Of a stretch of 64,000 nt of DNA, positions 1-8,180 are shown one piece after another (position 1 is the stretch's first letter; every line of letters starts with the position of its first letter). The stretch spans positions 1,736,001 to 1,800,000 of the forward strand of contig NZ_CP113264.1 of the NCBI RefSeq assembly GCF_026642255.1. Direction: 5' to 3'. The notes below the pieces were generated by a model that worked only from the letters and a program-made list of their open reading frames with translations, was not told the origin of the DNA and did not search any database. Source of the stretch: Streptomonospora nanhaiensis. GTDB lineage: Bacteria; Actinomycetota; Actinomycetes; Streptosporangiales; Streptosporangiaceae. The translations under genes and the position numbers were made by a program.

Positions 1-150
1 CTTGGCGGAGCTCATCATTCCTCGTTACGTGTTGCTGGTTGCGCGGCACCCCGACCGGGGGCGCGGTGGAGGCCCGACGGGAGGCAGCGGACTCCGGGTC
101 GGGAGGGGCGGGAAGTCTGGTCGACCGCGGGCACGCCGCAGGACTCTTCA

Positions 151-184
151 ACCGTCCAGACGGTACAGTACCGTCCGGACGGTA
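151..184. promoter_or_regulatory. Tandem palindromic operator over the TetR start
   Basis: Two copies of the 14-bp palindrome ACCGTCCRGACGGT lie at 151-164 and 170-183, 19 bp apart. The second extends to a perfect 16-bp palindrome at 169-184 and ends 2 bp before the GTG start of the downstream TetR gene. This is the classic layout of an autorepressor operator. The overlap with the start suggests a leaderless or very short transcript. Binding by the adjacent regulator is inferred. Confidence 0.75.
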
Positions 185-186
185 CA

Positions 187-747
187 GTGTCAATCGTGAA
201 CGCATCGAACACCCGCGACCGAATTCTCGACTCCCTCCAGGACATCCTCATCGGCGAGGGCTATTCCGGGGTGACCCTGGAGGCCGTCGCCCGCGCCGCC
301 TCGGTGTCCAAGGGAGGGCTCCTCTACCACTTCCCGTCGAAGGCGGCGATGCTCACCGGGCTGATCGAGCGCCTGAGCGAGCTGGCGGAGGAGGAGTTCC
401 GCGAGGCCCGGGAGGGGCCCGAGGGCGTGGTCCGCGTGTTCCTGCGCACGTCGCTGCCGCAGAGCCCCGAGGAGCGCGAGCTGTACTGGGCCGTCATCGC
501 CGCCCTGCGCGGTCGGGAGGACATGCCGGAGGAGGCCACCCGCAGGGTGCAGTACCTGTTCTCGCACTGGGGGGAGCTGCTGCACGACGAGCTCACCGAC
601 CCCGTCCTGGCCGAGATCATCCTGCGCGCCGGGGACGGGCTCTACATGGCGGCGATCGCCGGCCTGCCGCAGCCCGAGCCCGCGCTCACCCGGGAGATGA
701 TCGACCGCCTGGTCGAGGCCTCGGACAAGGTCCGCCGCACCAGGTGA
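187..747 (+). CDS. TetR/AcrR family transcriptional regulator
   Basis: A 186-residue one-component repressor. The N-terminal TetR helix-turn-helix spans about residues 9-55 and ends in the recognition-helix signature GGLLYHFPSK; the rest is a helical ligand-binding and dimerisation domain that I cannot assign to a ligand. GTG at 187 is used because it sits directly behind the tandem palindrome at 151-184; an in-frame GTG at 196 is an alternative. No recognisable target gene lies downstream on the same strand, so it probably represses itself and perhaps a gene to the left of the window. Family assignment is secure, function unknown. Confidence 0.88.
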   Translation: MSIVNASNTRDRILDSLQDILIGEGYSGVTLEAVARAASVSKGGLLYHFPSKAAMLTGLIERLSELAEEEFREAREGPEGVVRVFLRTSLPQSPEERELYWAVIAALRGREDMPEEATRRVQYLFSHWGELLHDELTDPVLAEIILRAGDGLYMAAIAGLPQPEPALTREMIDRLVEASDKVRRTR

Positions 748-818
748 GGGGCGGCGCGGCCCCGGGCCGCGGGGTCCCCGGCGCGCTCCGCCGGGCGGGC
801 CCGGGGGAGCGCGCCGGC

Positions 819-1316
819 TCAGGGCCGGAGCTGGAGGACCTGCACCTCCCTGGCGCCCACGGGGACCCGCACGGTCGGGGTGAAGCCCTGGCCCTCGTAG
901 TACCGGATGAGCGCTCCGTCGCCGCCGGACCAGCAGTCCACGCGCACCAGGCCGATGCCCCGGTCGAGGGCCCGCCTCCGGGCGAAGGCGAGCAGCTCGC
1001 CGCCGACGCCGGCCCCGGTGTGCTCCCGGGAGACCAGCAGGAGGCGCACGTAGAGTTCGGGCTCCCCCGCCGGCGGCGCGTACGCGGGGGCCTCCTCGCG
1101 GACGGTCAGGACCCCGGCCGGGGAGCCCTCCGCCTCGGCCACCCACATCCCGTCGGAGACCAGGTCCTCGACGAGCCGCACCCGGTCGGGGTCGCGCGAC
1201 CACGGTGCGTCGCCCCACTGCCCCGACCGCCCGCGCGCGGCCAGCCACGCGACGGTGCGGTCGAACATCTCCAGCACCGCCGGTAGGTCGGCCGGGCCTC
1301 CCTGCCGTAGCCTCAT
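819..1316 (-). CDS. GNAT family N-acetyltransferase
   Basis: A 165-residue GCN5-related acetyltransferase. The acetyl-CoA pyrophosphate-binding motif A is visible near residues 95-105 (EHTGAGVGGELL), followed by the motif B pattern YYEGQGF near residue 140. Such enzymes transfer acetyl from acetyl-CoA to an amine; the substrate cannot be read from sequence. The ATG at 1316 is preceded by a GAGG ribosome site on the minus strand. It stands alone, convergent with the TetR gene to its left and divergent from manA to its right. Confidence 0.85.
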   Translation of the reverse strand: MRLRQGGPADLPAVLEMFDRTVAWLAARGRSGQWGDAPWSRDPDRVRLVEDLVSDGMWVAEAEGSPAGVLTVREEAPAYAPPAGEPELYVRLLLVSREHTGAGVGGELLAFARRRALDRGIGLVRVDCWSGGDGALIRYYEGQGFTPTVRVPVGAREVQVLQLRP

Positions 1317-1675
1317 GTGTCCGCCTCACGCTTCGGGGAACGATCACGACCGGGACACGGTAGCGGTCCGGTGCGACGACGGCTGCGCGGGGAAGGGGTT
1401 CCAGGACCCCGGTCCGGGTGTCGCCGCGGGCTCCGGGAGGTGACAATGTGGTGCTGTTCACGTGTCCGGGATCGTGGTTTACTTCCCAGTAACTTCGTAG
1501 CCGCCGCCGGGCCCCGCAGCAGTCGGGTGCCTGCCCACCCCGCGAGGTGAAGTGTGCACTACCTCTACGAGTGGGGCGTGCCGTGTCGACCGGGACGGCC
1601 CCCTTCGCGAGACTGTTGCCACCTCGCCGGAGTGTCCACGGGGTGAGAACACGCAGACGGGAAAGCGGGGGGCGG
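1317..1675. other. Intergenic region before manA, with possible leader peptide
   Basis: No full gene is seen in these 359 bp. An inverted repeat TTACT-TCCC-AGTAA lies at 1479-1492 in a locally A/T-richer patch that could be a promoter or operator. A 30-codon open frame runs from GTG at 1554 to TGA at 1646 with a GAGG site at 1544-1547. It ends 29 bp before manA and contains three cysteine codons, two of them adjacent. It may be a leader peptide, but chance is not excluded. Confidence 0.4.
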
Positions 1676-2860
1676 ATGCACAGGCTCACCAACCAGGTAC
1701 GACCGTACGCCTGGGGAGCGCGCACGGCCATCCCGCGCCTGCTGGGCGCCGACCCCGACGGCACGCCCCAGGCCGAGCTCTGGCTGGGCGCCCACCACGG
1801 CGCGCCCAGCACCGCCCACTGCGAGGACGGGCCCAGGCCCCTGCCCCGCCTGATCGCCGACGACCCGCACCGGGTGCTGGGGCACGGGACCGCCGAGCGG
1901 TTCGGCGCACGGCTGCCCTTCCTCCTCAAGTTCCTGGCCGCCGAGGCGCCCCTCTCCCTCCAGGTGCACCCCGACGCCACCCGCGCCCGGGCCGGGTTCG
2001 ACGCCGAGGAGCGCGCGGGCATCCCCCTCGACGCCCCCCACCGCAACTACCGCGACCCCCACCACAAACCCGAGCTCCTGCTCGCCCTGGAGCCCTTCGA
2101 GGCGCTGTGCGGCTTCCGCGAGCCCGCGGCCACCGGCGCCGAGCTGCGCGGGCTCACGTGCGAGCTGGCCGTGCTGCTGCGCGCGGACCTGGCGGTGCCC
2201 GACACCCACGCGGCCCTGCGCGCGGCCCTCACACGCCTGCTCACCCTCCCCGACGGCAGCAGGGAGCGCCTGCTCGACGAGTTCGTCGCCGAGTGGTCCG
2301 CGTCCGGCCCCCGGGGGACCCACGGCGACATCGTCGCCGACCTCGCCGTCCGCTACCCGGGCGATCCGGGCGCGGTCGCGTCGCTCCTGCTCAACAGGGT
2401 CACACTGGGGCCGGGGCAGGCCCTGTTCCTGCCCGCCGGCAACCTGCACGCCTACCTCCAGGGGACGGCGGTCGAGGTGATGGCCAGCTCGGACAACGTG
2501 CTGCGCGCGGGGCTGACCGCCAAGCACGTGGACGCCCCCGAGCTCCTGGACGTGGTGGACTTCTCGGTGCTGCCGATCCCCTACGCGCGGTCCGGCCTGC
2601 TGGAGGGGAGGCGGGAGTTCCGCCCGGCCGCCCCCGAGTTCGCGCTGCACGAGATCGGGCCGGGCCGCGTCGCGGCCCACCTGCCGGGGGAGGGGCCCAC
2701 GGTGGTGCTGGCCCTGCACGGACGGGTGGAACTGGTGGCGGAGGTCGGCCAGGGCCTGACCCTGGAACGCGGGGAGTCGGTGTTCGTGCAGGCGGACAGC
2801 GGGCCGATCAAGGTCGAGGGGCACGGGCACGTCGTCGCGGCCACGGTCGGCTCCCACTGA
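1676..2860 (+). CDS. manA: Mannose-6-phosphate isomerase, class I
   Basis: A 394-residue zinc-dependent type I phosphomannose isomerase, interconverting mannose 6-phosphate and fructose 6-phosphate in the cytosol for mannan, GDP-mannose and glycoconjugate supply. The fold signature is present: the early PYAWGAR segment, the metal-site block LQVHPD followed by HHKPELLLAL, and later PGQALFLPAGNLHAYL. The ATG at 1676 follows a G-rich ribosome site; upstream in-frame starts would run through the untranslated leader. Length matches bacterial ManA. It is monocistronic here, with an FKBP gene 121 bp downstream that has its own ribosome site. Confidence 0.93.
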   Translation: MHRLTNQVRPYAWGARTAIPRLLGADPDGTPQAELWLGAHHGAPSTAHCEDGPRPLPRLIADDPHRVLGHGTAERFGARLPFLLKFLAAEAPLSLQVHPDATRARAGFDAEERAGIPLDAPHRNYRDPHHKPELLLALEPFEALCGFREPAATGAELRGLTCELAVLLRADLAVPDTHAALRAALTRLLTLPDGSRERLLDEFVAEWSASGPRGTHGDIVADLAVRYPGDPGAVASLLLNRVTLGPGQALFLPAGNLHAYLQGTAVEVMASSDNVLRAGLTAKHVDAPELLDVVDFSVLPIPYARSGLLEGRREFRPAAPEFALHEIGPGRVAAHLPGEGPTVVLALHGRVELVAEVGQGLTLERGESVFVQADSGPIKVEGHGHVVAATVGSH

Positions 2861-2981
2861 CGGAGCGGTCCGCCGCCCGCGCCGGGCGGGGGCTCCGCCC
2901 CGGCCCGGACGCGCAGGGAGGTGTCCGCGCGCCGATACCCTTGGCCTCTCTGTTCCCACTGAACACACGAGGGGTACCACC

Positions 2982-3356
2982 ATGGCGCTCGAGCGTCCGG
3001 AGATCGACTTCATCGAGGGCCCGCCGCCCGCCGACCTGGAGATCACCGACATCAAGGTCGGCGAAGGCGCGCAGGCCGGCCACGGCAGCACCGTCGACGT
3101 CCACTACGTGGGCGTCGCCTTCTCCAGCGGCGAGGAGTTCGACGCCAGCTGGAACCGCGGAGAACCGCTGAGCTTCCGTCTCGGGGCCGGCCAGGTCATC
3201 TCCGGCTGGGACCAGGGCGTCCTGGGCATGCGCGTGGGAGGCCGGCGCAAGCTGGTCATCCCCCCGCACCTGGCCTACGGCGACCGCGGCGCGGGCGGCG
3301 CCATCAAGCCGGGCGAGACCCTGATCTTCGTCTGCGACCTCGTCGGCGTCCGCTGA
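2982..3356 (+). CDS. FKBP-type peptidyl-prolyl cis-trans isomerase
   Basis: A 124-residue single-domain FKBP, cytosolic because no signal sequence is present. It catalyses proline cis-trans isomerisation during protein folding. Typical FKBP motifs are visible: VDVHYVG near residue 40, the GAGQVISGWDQGVLGM active-site stretch, GGRRKLVIPPHLAYGD, and the terminal LIFVCDL strand. The ATG at 2982 is preceded by GAGGGG. Length and motif order match actinobacterial FkbP proteins. A strong hairpin follows at 3399-3444. Confidence 0.95.
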   Translation: MALERPEIDFIEGPPPADLEITDIKVGEGAQAGHGSTVDVHYVGVAFSSGEEFDASWNRGEPLSFRLGAGQVISGWDQGVLGMRVGGRRKLVIPPHLAYGDRGAGGAIKPGETLIFVCDLVGVR

Positions 3357-3398
3357 CCCGACCGGCGCCGGGGGCCGGTCCCCCGGACACGCGGAGCG

Positions 3399-3444
3399 CG
3401 GAGGGGCCCGCGCCGCGCCCACGGGCGCGGCACGGGCCCCTCCG
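3399..3444. terminator. Bidirectional hairpin terminator
   Basis: A G/C-rich stem with arms CGGAGGGGCCCG (3399-3410) and CGGGCCCCTCCG (3433-3444), plus further pairing inside. It lies exactly between the convergent FKBP gene and acyl-CoA dehydrogenase gene. No U-tract is visible, as is common in high-GC actinomycetes. Confidence 0.7.
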
Positions 3445-3449
3445 TCCGC

Positions 3450-4625
3450 CTAGCCCAGGGTTGCGCCCACCTTGATGTGGCCCTTGAGCAGGTCGCGGGC
3501 GATCGTGCGGCGCTGGATCTCGTCGGTCCCCTCGAAGATGCGCAGCAGCCGGACGTCGCGGTAGAAGCGCTCGATCGGCAGTTCGCGGGTGTAGCCCATG
3601 CCGCCGTGGATCTGCATGACCCGGTCGACGATCTCGTTGGCCTTCACCCCGCCGAAGAGCTTGGCGATGGACTGCGCGTGGCGCGAGTCCCGTCCCACCG
3701 ACACCTGCCAGGCGGCGTGCAGGACGAGCAGGCGCAGGGCCTCGATCTCGGTCTGGGAGTCGGCGATCATCCACTGGATGGCCTGGCGGTCGGCGATGGG
3801 CGCCCCGAACGTCTCGCGGGTCCGGGAGTACTCGATCGCCATGTCCAGCAGGCGCTCGCACCCGCCGAGCGCGCGGGCGGGCAGCAGGTAGCGGCCCTTG
3901 CCGATCCACTTCATGGCGAGGGAGAACCCGTGCCCCTCCTCGCCCAGGATGTTCTCGTGGGGCACGCGCACGTCCTGGAAGACCAGGGAGGCGGGGCGGC
4001 GCTCGCCCATGGTGTCGATGGGCTCGGAGGTCCAGCCCGCGTCGCGGTCGACGAGGAAGCAGGTCACGCCCCCGTCGGCGCCCTTCTCCGGGTCGGTGAC
4101 CGCGAAGACCATGGCGAAGTCGGCCTCGTTGCCGCCGGTGATGAAGGTCTTCTCGCCGTTGATCACCCACTCGTCGCCGTCGCGGACCGCGCGGGCGCGG
4201 ATGGCCTTGGCGTCGGAGCCCGCGCCGGGCTCGGTGATGGCGAAGCAGGAGCGGCGCTCACCGGCGATCGTGGGCAGGAGGTAGCGCTCCTTCTGCTCCT
4301 CGTCGGCGTGGTACAGGATGTTGTCGGCCTCGCCGCCGAACTTGAAGGTCAGGAAGGTTCTGCCCAGTTCGATCTCGATGATCGCCGCGGTGACCGGGTC
4401 CAGGCCCATGCCGCCGTACTCGGTCGGCGTCTCCACGCCCCAGAAGTCGGACTTGCGGGCCAGCTCGCGCAGGCGGGCGCGCTCCTCGGAGTTCAGACCG
4501 GGCGGGTGGCCCTCGCGCTCGCGGCGCAGCACCTCGTTCTCCAGCGGCATGAGCTCCCGCTCGACGAAGGTCCGCACCCAGTCGCGTACGGCGCGCTGTT
4601 CTTCGCTCAACGAGAAATCGATCAC
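3450..4625 (-). CDS. Acyl-CoA dehydrogenase
   Basis: A 391-residue FAD-dependent acyl-CoA dehydrogenase that introduces the alpha-beta double bond in an acyl-CoA. The family signatures are clear: FAITEPGAGSDA for the flavin/substrate site, the helical C-terminal domain with RETFGAPIADRQAIQWMIAD, and the C-terminal HGGMGYTRELPIERFYRDVR, in which the Glu of TREL occupies the usual catalytic-base position. Chain-length preference cannot be told. The start at 4625 lies just 15 bp from a 21-bp palindrome (4640-4660), so repression by a TetR protein is likely. The TetR gene divergent to it is the obvious candidate. Confidence 0.93.
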   Translation of the reverse strand: MIDFSLSEEQRAVRDWVRTFVERELMPLENEVLRREREGHPPGLNSEERARLRELARKSDFWGVETPTEYGGMGLDPVTAAIIEIELGRTFLTFKFGGEADNILYHADEEQKERYLLPTIAGERRSCFAITEPGAGSDAKAIRARAVRDGDEWVINGEKTFITGGNEADFAMVFAVTDPEKGADGGVTCFLVDRDAGWTSEPIDTMGERRPASLVFQDVRVPHENILGEEGHGFSLAMKWIGKGRYLLPARALGGCERLLDMAIEYSRTRETFGAPIADRQAIQWMIADSQTEIEALRLLVLHAAWQVSVGRDSRHAQSIAKLFGGVKANEIVDRVMQIHGGMGYTRELPIERFYRDVRLLRIFEGTDEIQRRTIARDLLKGHIKVGATLG

Positions 4626-4639
4626 GGCCTGCTCCCCAG

Positions 4640-4660
4640 TAACCTAACAGTGTTCGGTTA
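4640..4660. promoter_or_regulatory. 21-bp near-perfect palindromic operator
   Basis: TAACCTAACAGTGTTCGGTTA matches its reverse complement except at one symmetric pair (positions 6/16) and the central base. It stands out as A/T-rich in GC-rich surroundings and sits directly upstream of the acyl-CoA dehydrogenase start. It has the size and placement of a TetR-family operator for fatty-acid genes. Confidence 0.75.
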
Positions 4661-4879
4661 TTTGAGGGTACGGTGTGTCCGGCCGTGCGTGCAAGAGGTC
4701 GCGGCATCGGGGTTCCCACGCGTTCCGGCCGCGGACCGGAGGTGACCGGCTGCCCGCGGCAGCGCCCCGCCGACGCCGCGGGGACCCGGCGCCGGACGTG
4801 CGCCGCGTACTGACGTGCGATGATCGGGCCGGGCGCCGGACGGACCGGGCGCCTCCCGCAGCGGAGAGAGGGATCCCCC

Positions 4880-5521
4880 GTGGCCCGACCCAGGACGCCG
4901 ATCCTGAGCAGACCAGCCATCCGACTGGCCGCGCTCACGCTCATCGACCGCGACGGTCTCGACGGGCTGTCGATGCGCAAGCTGGCCCAGGAGCTCGACG
5001 TGCAGGCCGCCTCCCTCTACAGCCACTACCGGACCAAGGAGGAGCTGCTCACCGAGGTCGCGGACGAGGTCACCGCCCACATCGACGTCTCGGGGTTCGA
5101 CGGCGGCGACTGGCGCGAGGGCCTCACCGTCTGGGCGCGCTCCTACCGCGACGCCCTCGCCGCGCACCCCCACCTGCTCCCGGTCGTGTCCGCGGGCCCC
5201 GGCCGCCGGGAGGAGGCGCTGCGGCGCGCCGACGCCGTGCACGGCGGGCTCGTCGGCGCGGGCTGGCCGCCCCGCTACGCCACGATGATCGGCGCCTCCA
5301 CGAAGTACCTCATCGTGGGAGCCGCGACCAACTCCTTCGCCCGGGGGTTCGACGACGACGTGCGCGTCTACCGGGACCGCTACCCCAACCTGTCACAGGC
5401 CCACCGGCTCGCCGAGCACGCCGCGGAGATCGACGACGCGAGCTTCGAGCTGGCCCTGTCGGCCTTCCTGGACGGGCTCACCGACGTCTTCGCCAGGGTG
5501 CGGGTCACACCCCGCGACTGA
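4880..5521 (+). CDS. TetR family regulator with TetR-like C-terminal domain
   Basis: A 213-residue repressor. The HTH spans about residues 10-57, with the recognition segment ASLYSHYRTKEELL. The C-terminal half resembles the tetracycline-repressor C-terminal domain (long helices, RRADAVHGGLVGAGW, then a FxRGFD segment). GTG at 4880 is chosen because GAGAGAGGGA lies just upstream and the protein then begins in the usual way a few residues before the HTH. It is divergent from the acyl-CoA dehydrogenase whose promoter carries the 4640-4660 palindrome, and so is the likely binder of that site. Ligand unknown. Confidence 0.87.
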   Translation: MARPRTPILSRPAIRLAALTLIDRDGLDGLSMRKLAQELDVQAASLYSHYRTKEELLTEVADEVTAHIDVSGFDGGDWREGLTVWARSYRDALAAHPHLLPVVSAGPGRREEALRRADAVHGGLVGAGWPPRYATMIGASTKYLIVGAATNSFARGFDDDVRVYRDRYPNLSQAHRLAEHAAEIDDASFELALSAFLDGLTDVFARVRVTPRD

Positions 5522-5601
5522 CCGCGTACGCGGGAAGGCGCGGCGCGGTCCCCGTCCGGGACCGCGCCGCGCCGACTGCCCGGGTCCCCGGACCCGCGGG
5601 C

Positions 5602-7272
5602 TCAGGAGCCGGTCGGCCTCGTCTCGGCGTTGCCCTCGATGGCGGTGCGCTCCAGCCGGTCCAGCAGGGATCCGTTCGCCGGCACGGTCCGCAGGGCGAC
5701 CTCCTTGCCGTACCTGATCCGGGCGAACGCCTCAGGGAGCCGCGCCTCCAACCGCCGGTACGCCACCCGGCCGAGCCACCACGCGGCGAGCGCCCCGTTG
5801 AGCACGCCCACCGGTGCCGCCGCCCACGGGAGGCCGGCCAGGCCGAGGAACACGGCGGCGAGCACGGCGGGCGCCGACAGCAGCGGCAGGGCCACCAGCG
5901 CGATCCACACCTGCACCTGGTTGTCGCCCGAGTCGTTGGCGTCCACCCTCAGCTGCGGGTCCACCCCGGGTGAGAGCGCCACCACCGACAGCAGGAGCGC
6001 GAGCCCGCTCCCCACGCCGAAGAACACCGCCATCCCGGTGACCACGTACGGCCACGCCCAGGGCGAGCCCGTCGCCACGACGAACGCCGCGCTCAGCAGG
6101 GCCGCACCCGGCACGATCAGCAGCAGGATCGCCACCTGGCGGCCGCGCACGTCCGCCCGCACCGTGTCCCGGCCCTGGCCGACCACCGACAGCCACAGCG
6201 CGGTCCCGTCGTGCCCGTACATGTTCGAGGTGGACAGCGCCATGATGAAGGCCGCGATCACCCCGGTGAACGGCGCGAAGAAGGAGAACGTGCCGCTGGA
6301 CCAGGTCAGCAGGCCGATGAACAGCGCCGCCCACAGCGACGCGCGCAGTTCCAGGCCGCGCCACGGGTCGCGCCACCACTGGCGCAGCTCCTTGCCGACC
6401 ACCGCGCCCAGGGGGGTGTCCGGCAGCAGGGGGAACCGGGGCCCGCGGGCCGTCGGCGGGTGCGCGCCCAGGGGTCGGCCGCGGCGCCGCACGCCGCGCG
6501 CCCCGACCCGGGGGGCCAGCAGTACGGCGGTCACCGCGACCAGTGCCCCGGTGAGCAGCGCCAGCGCGCCGATCCAGGCGGAGGCCGCCCCCCAGGACCC
6601 CGCGGCCGCGGCCTGGACGGCGAGCACCGGCCAGGAGGTCGGCAGGGCGGACAGCACCGCGCCGACCGCGCCATCGCCCAGGCCGTTCTCGCTCAGGTCC
6701 AGGGTCGCGGTGAACGCGGGCTGGACCGCCATCCACCCGAAGAAGAGCCCGGCGAGGATCAGGCCCCACTGCACCGACGCGATCTCCATCCCCAGCCGCG
6801 AGTGCATCGCCGCGCCCAGGGCGCGGAACACCAGCCGGGACAGCGAGACCACGAACACCCACAGCAGCAGGACCCCCGGGACCGCCACCAGCAGGGCCGC
6901 CGGGTCCACCGCCAGCGCGTGCCAGGCCAGGGCGGCCAGCGCCACCAGGGTCAGGGCGGGGCCGATGTCGAAGAACATGGTCAGCAGCAGGATCGCGCCC
7001 AGTCGGCGCCGGTCCAGGGGCAGCAGCGCGAAGTACTGCGAGCGCAGGACCCCCGTGCCGTTGGCGACGGTCGGACCGAGCATCCACGTCGCGGCCCACA
7101 CCGCGAAGGCCAGGGACAGCAGGTCCGCCCGCACGGCGTCCGAACCGGCCGCCAGGGCGAAGTACCAGGTGATGCCGAGACCGAGGACCGCGAGGGCGGT
7201 CCCGAACAGGCGCATCCCCGTCGGGGAGTGGCCCAGCAGGGTGAACTTCAGGCGGATCAGGAGGACAGCCAC
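5602..7272 (-). CDS. ABC transporter permease (multi-span membrane subunit)
   Basis: A 556-residue polytopic membrane protein, probably with 10-12 spans, with alternating hydrophobic stretches throughout and polar loops such as GTLRGRQ-like basic segments near the middle. It pairs with the ATPase encoded immediately upstream: its GTG start at 7272 lies inside the end of the ATPase gene (16-bp overlap), which indicates translational coupling. Layout and size match ABC-2 type exporter permeases of actinobacteria. Substrate unknown. The two-component pair divergent from it (8181-10189) may control it, as in many Gram-positive efflux modules; that is inference. Confidence 0.82.
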   Translation of the reverse strand: MAVLLIRLKFTLLGHSPTGMRLFGTALAVLGLGITWYFALAAGSDAVRADLLSLAFAVWAATWMLGPTVANGTGVLRSQYFALLPLDRRRLGAILLLTMFFDIGPALTLVALAALAWHALAVDPAALLVAVPGVLLLWVFVVSLSRLVFRALGAAMHSRLGMEIASVQWGLILAGLFFGWMAVQPAFTATLDLSENGLGDGAVGAVLSALPTSWPVLAVQAAAAGSWGAASAWIGALALLTGALVAVTAVLLAPRVGARGVRRRGRPLGAHPPTARGPRFPLLPDTPLGAVVGKELRQWWRDPWRGLELRASLWAALFIGLLTWSSGTFSFFAPFTGVIAAFIMALSTSNMYGHDGTALWLSVVGQGRDTVRADVRGRQVAILLLIVPGAALLSAAFVVATGSPWAWPYVVTGMAVFFGVGSGLALLLSVVALSPGVDPQLRVDANDSGDNQVQVWIALVALPLLSAPAVLAAVFLGLAGLPWAAAPVGVLNGALAAWWLGRVAYRRLEARLPEAFARIRYGKEVALRTVPANGSLLDRLERTAIEGNAETRPTGS

Positions 7273-8030
7273 GCCAGTTCCCCCTTCCCGACCTCGCGGG
7301 CGCCCACCAGGCGGACGAAGGTGTCCTCCAGGGTGGCGTCCGTCCCCCGCACGTCCGCCAGGGACCCGTCGGCCAGCACCCGGCCCCGGGCGATGACGGC
7401 CACCCGGTCGGTCAGCTGCTCCACCAGCGCCATCACGTGGCTGGAGACCACCACCGTGCCGCCGCCGTCGGTGAACCGCCGCAGGATCGCCGTCAGCACC
7501 CTCGCCGACACCGGGTCCACCGCCTCGTACGGCTCGTCGAGCACGAGGACCTTCGGGGCGTGCAGGAGGGCGGTGGCCAGGCCGATCTTCTTGCGCATGC
7601 CGGTCGAGTACTCCGCGACCAGGACCGAGTCCGCCTCGGCCCCGTCCAGCTCCAGCACGCGCAGCAGCTCCTCGGCCCGGGCCCGGACCACCCCCCGTTC
7701 GAGCCCCCGCAACCGCCCCCAGTAGTCGAGGAGCTCGCCGCCGGTCAGGCGCTCCGGCAGGGCCAGGCCGTCCGGCAGCACCCCCAGCAGGCGCTTGGCG
7801 GAGACCGGGTCCGCCCACACGTCCGCGCCCAGGACCCGCGCGGTCCCGCTGTCCGGGCGGAGCAGCCCCACCGCCATGGACAGCGACGTGGTCTTGCCGG
7901 CCCCGTTGGGGCCGACCAGCCCGAGCATCGCCCCGCGCGGGACGGACAGGGACACCCCGTCGGCCGCCCTGGTCTCGTTGAAGGTCTTGGTCAGCCCGTC
8001 CAGTTCCAGCGCGGGCACGTCGTCGCTCAT
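7257..8030 (-). CDS. ABC transporter ATP-binding protein
   Basis: A 257-residue ATPase of an ABC-2-like exporter. Walker A is GPNGAGKT at residues 40-47. The signature region is the variant STGMRKKIGLA, and Walker B is VLVLDEPYEAVDP, followed by the H-loop in VVVSSHVM. It couples ATP hydrolysis to the permease encoded downstream with a 16-bp overlap. The variant signature (STGM instead of SGGQ) is common in this ABC-2 subgroup. The gene starts at ATG 8030, 150 bp from the divergent sensor kinase. Confidence 0.92.
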   Translation of the reverse strand: MSDDVPALELDGLTKTFNETRAADGVSLSVPRGAMLGLVGPNGAGKTTSLSMAVGLLRPDSGTARVLGADVWADPVSAKRLLGVLPDGLALPERLTGGELLDYWGRLRGLERGVVRARAEELLRVLELDGAEADSVLVAEYSTGMRKKIGLATALLHAPKVLVLDEPYEAVDPVSARVLTAILRRFTDGGGTVVVSSHVMALVEQLTDRVAVIARGRVLADGSLADVRGTDATLEDTFVRLVGAREVGKGELAWLSS

Positions 8031-8080
8031 ACCCCCATGCTCACGCTGCGGGGACCCGGGCGCATCGTCCGAGTGGTCAT

Positions 8081-8100
8081 GGCCGATCGGCCGATCGGCC
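8081..8100. promoter_or_regulatory. 20-bp perfect palindrome between divergent operons
   Basis: GGCCGATCGGCCGATCGGCC is a perfect palindrome containing two overlapping CCGATCGG units. It lies 51 bp upstream of the ABC ATPase start and 80 bp upstream of the sensor kinase start, where a shared regulator could bind. Whether the response regulator next door binds it is unknown. Confidence 0.5.
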
Positions 8101-8180
8101 GAACGAGGGGCGGTCCTCGGGCAGAGGCGGGCGGGGCGGCGGCGGTCCTAGGCTGGTGGCGACGAGAGGGAGGGCGGCCA

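Noticed and set aside
1-18. Possible start of a minus-strand gene (ATGATG with GAGGA)
   Set aside because: Only five or six codons are inside the window and the ribosome site is too close to both ATGs, so it cannot be supported.
190-2046. Very long open frames antisense to several genes
   Set aside because: Such frames are normal shadows in high-GC DNA; they lack ribosome sites and domain resemblance.
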